From JABIFK01 sp047619225 (GTDB lineage: Bacteria > Latescibacterota > UBA2968), in contig JBLHJX010000043.1 in NCBI GenBank assembly GCA_047619225.1, positions 1 to 26,012 of the forward strand: a stretch of 26,012 nt of DNA, given 5' to 3'. The first letter of the stretch is position 1; each line of letters starts with the position of its first letter. The position numbers and the translations under genes were made by a program. Under the pieces are notes generated by a model. The model saw only the letters and a program-made list of their open reading frames with translations. It did not search any database and was not told the DNA's origin. Positions 25,318 to 26,012 of this stretch are shown here, piece after piece.

Positions 25318-26012
25318 ATGGCCCGCAACTTACTCTTTATCACCACAGATCAGCAACGCTGGGACAGCCTCCCCTGTTACGGCCTGGACTTCATGCAAAC
25401 GCCCAACCTTGATCGTTTGGCCCGTGAGGGAATGGTCTTTGAAAACTGTATAGTACCCTCTCCTGTTTGCGTACCGTGTCGCGCATCTATGATGAGTGGC
25501 CAATATCCGGCCGTCACCGGCGTTCTGGGCAACGGCAGTTGGTTGCCCAACCACGTGCCCACCTGGCCGTCAATCATTGGTCAAACAGGTCGTCGCACGG
25601 CCGCCATTGGCAAAATGCACTTCAATCCTTGGGATTCTCTCGAAGGTTTTGACGAACGCATTATGGCCGAAGACAAACGACACATTTACCTGCCCGATCA
25701 CCACGTCCAATTTCTCGCAGCACACGGCTTCGACCGACCTCACCCGACGACGCTCCCACAATACTATGAAAACCTTGGGGCATCCGTCACACCACGCGAC
25801 CGAAAGTTTCACGTGGACGGTTTCGTGGGCGACCAAGCCGCCCAATGGCTTGAGCAAAATGGCAAAGAGCCCTTCGCGGCGTGGATCAGTTTCCCGGGTC
25901 CACACGACCCATACGATCCGCCCGAAGATATGGCCGACCTCTACGCCAATGCACCTATTCCAGACCCTGTGGGTTCACCAGAAGAACTCGTAAACAAACC
26001 CCCAGCCCAACG
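25318..26012 (+). CDS. Sulfatase family hydrolase, N-terminal 231 residues (cut by window end)
   Basis: The frame is open from ATG 25318 to the last base. FITTDQQRWDSLPCYG supplies D11-Q12 of the metal site (DQ variant), and CVPCR (51-55, in PSPVCVPCRASMMSG) is the C-x-P-x-R formylglycine motif. GKMHFNPWDSLEGFDERI, then FAAWISFPGPHDPYDPP, are the usual sulfatase landmarks; the C-terminal metal ligands lie outside. No signal peptide is seen, so it is probably cytoplasmic. GGAGG lies four bases before the ATG. It differs clearly in sequence from the sulfatase at 12023-13483, although both share the DQ and Cys-type signatures. It may begin a plus-strand operon beyond the window. Confidence 0.92.
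   Translation, partial: MARNLLFITTDQQRWDSLPCYGLDFMQTPNLDRLAREGMVFENCIVPSPVCVPCRASMMSGQYPAVTGVLGNGSWLPNHVPTWPSIIGQTGRRTAAIGKMHFNPWDSLEGFDERIMAEDKRHIYLPDHHVQFLAAHGFDRPHPTTLPQYYENLGASVTPRDRKFHVDGFVGDQAAQWLEQNGKEPFAAWISFPGPHDPYDPPEDMADLYANAPIPDPVGSPEELVNKPPAQ

Noticed and set aside
25330..25905. Minus-strand frames opposite the second sulfatase
   Set aside because: The plus frame has the sulfatase motifs throughout; the minus frames are shadows.
1..26012. CRISPR arrays, tRNA genes, insertion sequences, replication origins
   Set aside because: No regularly spaced repeats, cloverleaf sequences, transposase motifs or origin-like repeat clusters were seen on reading both strands.

Overview
The window comes from a Gram-negative bacterium with an elaborate outer membrane. 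The evidence is a TonB-dependent receptor with a carboxypeptidase-regulatory-like domain, a PorV/PorQ-type barrel, a secreted protein with a Por-type C-terminal sorting-like domain, two further barrels, two phytanoyl-CoA-dioxygenase-family oxygenases, two formylglycine-type sulfatases and a DUF6785-type permease. This mix is typical of FCB-group or neighbouring candidate phyla such as Latescibacterota or Poribacteria. That placement is an inference from gene families; no rRNA or marker gene is present. No tRNA, rRNA, IS element, integrase or CRISPR array was seen.

Layout, all minus strand unless noted. (1) 1-11.7 kb, transcribed from right to left: LacI regulator, PhyH-family oxygenase, small barrel, TonB receptor, secreted sorting-domain protein, PorV-like barrel, multi-pass permease, and a secreted protein cut by the window edge. 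It looks like one uptake and surface-protein locus, with LacI and the oxygenase at its head under their own promoter-like signals. (2) 12.0-14.7 kb: a compact operon of a second PhyH oxygenase, a four-helix holin-like membrane protein (4-base stop/start overlap) and a sulfatase, ending in a good hairpin terminator. (3) 14.9-16.1 kb, plus strand: a divergent Gfo/Idh/MocA oxidoreductase, converging on an S9 peptidase (16.1-18.0 kb). (4) 18.0-25.0 kb: a tightly packed operon of a GT-C glycosyltransferase, an outer-membrane barrel, a monoheme c-type cytochrome, a membrane histidine kinase, a receiver-kinase hybrid and a PepSY-type membrane protein, closed by a strong terminator. (5) 25.3 kb to the end, plus strand: a second sulfatase that runs off the window.

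Regions 1-3 and 5 read as catabolic genes for an organic, perhaps sulfated or otherwise decorated, substrate: import (TonB receptor, permease), hydrolysis (sulfatases), oxidation (PhyH, Gfo/Idh/MocA) and LacI control. The substrate cannot be named from sequence. Region 4 is the least conventional part: it joins two-component signalling to a cytochrome that lacks a methionine heme ligand, a PepSY membrane protein, a barrel and a glycosyltransferase.

Two genes need a caveat. The gene at the left edge is shifted at a run of six G, and the receiver-kinase has two compensating single-base shifts. These are either consensus errors or real lesions, and both genes were reconstructed by reading across frames.
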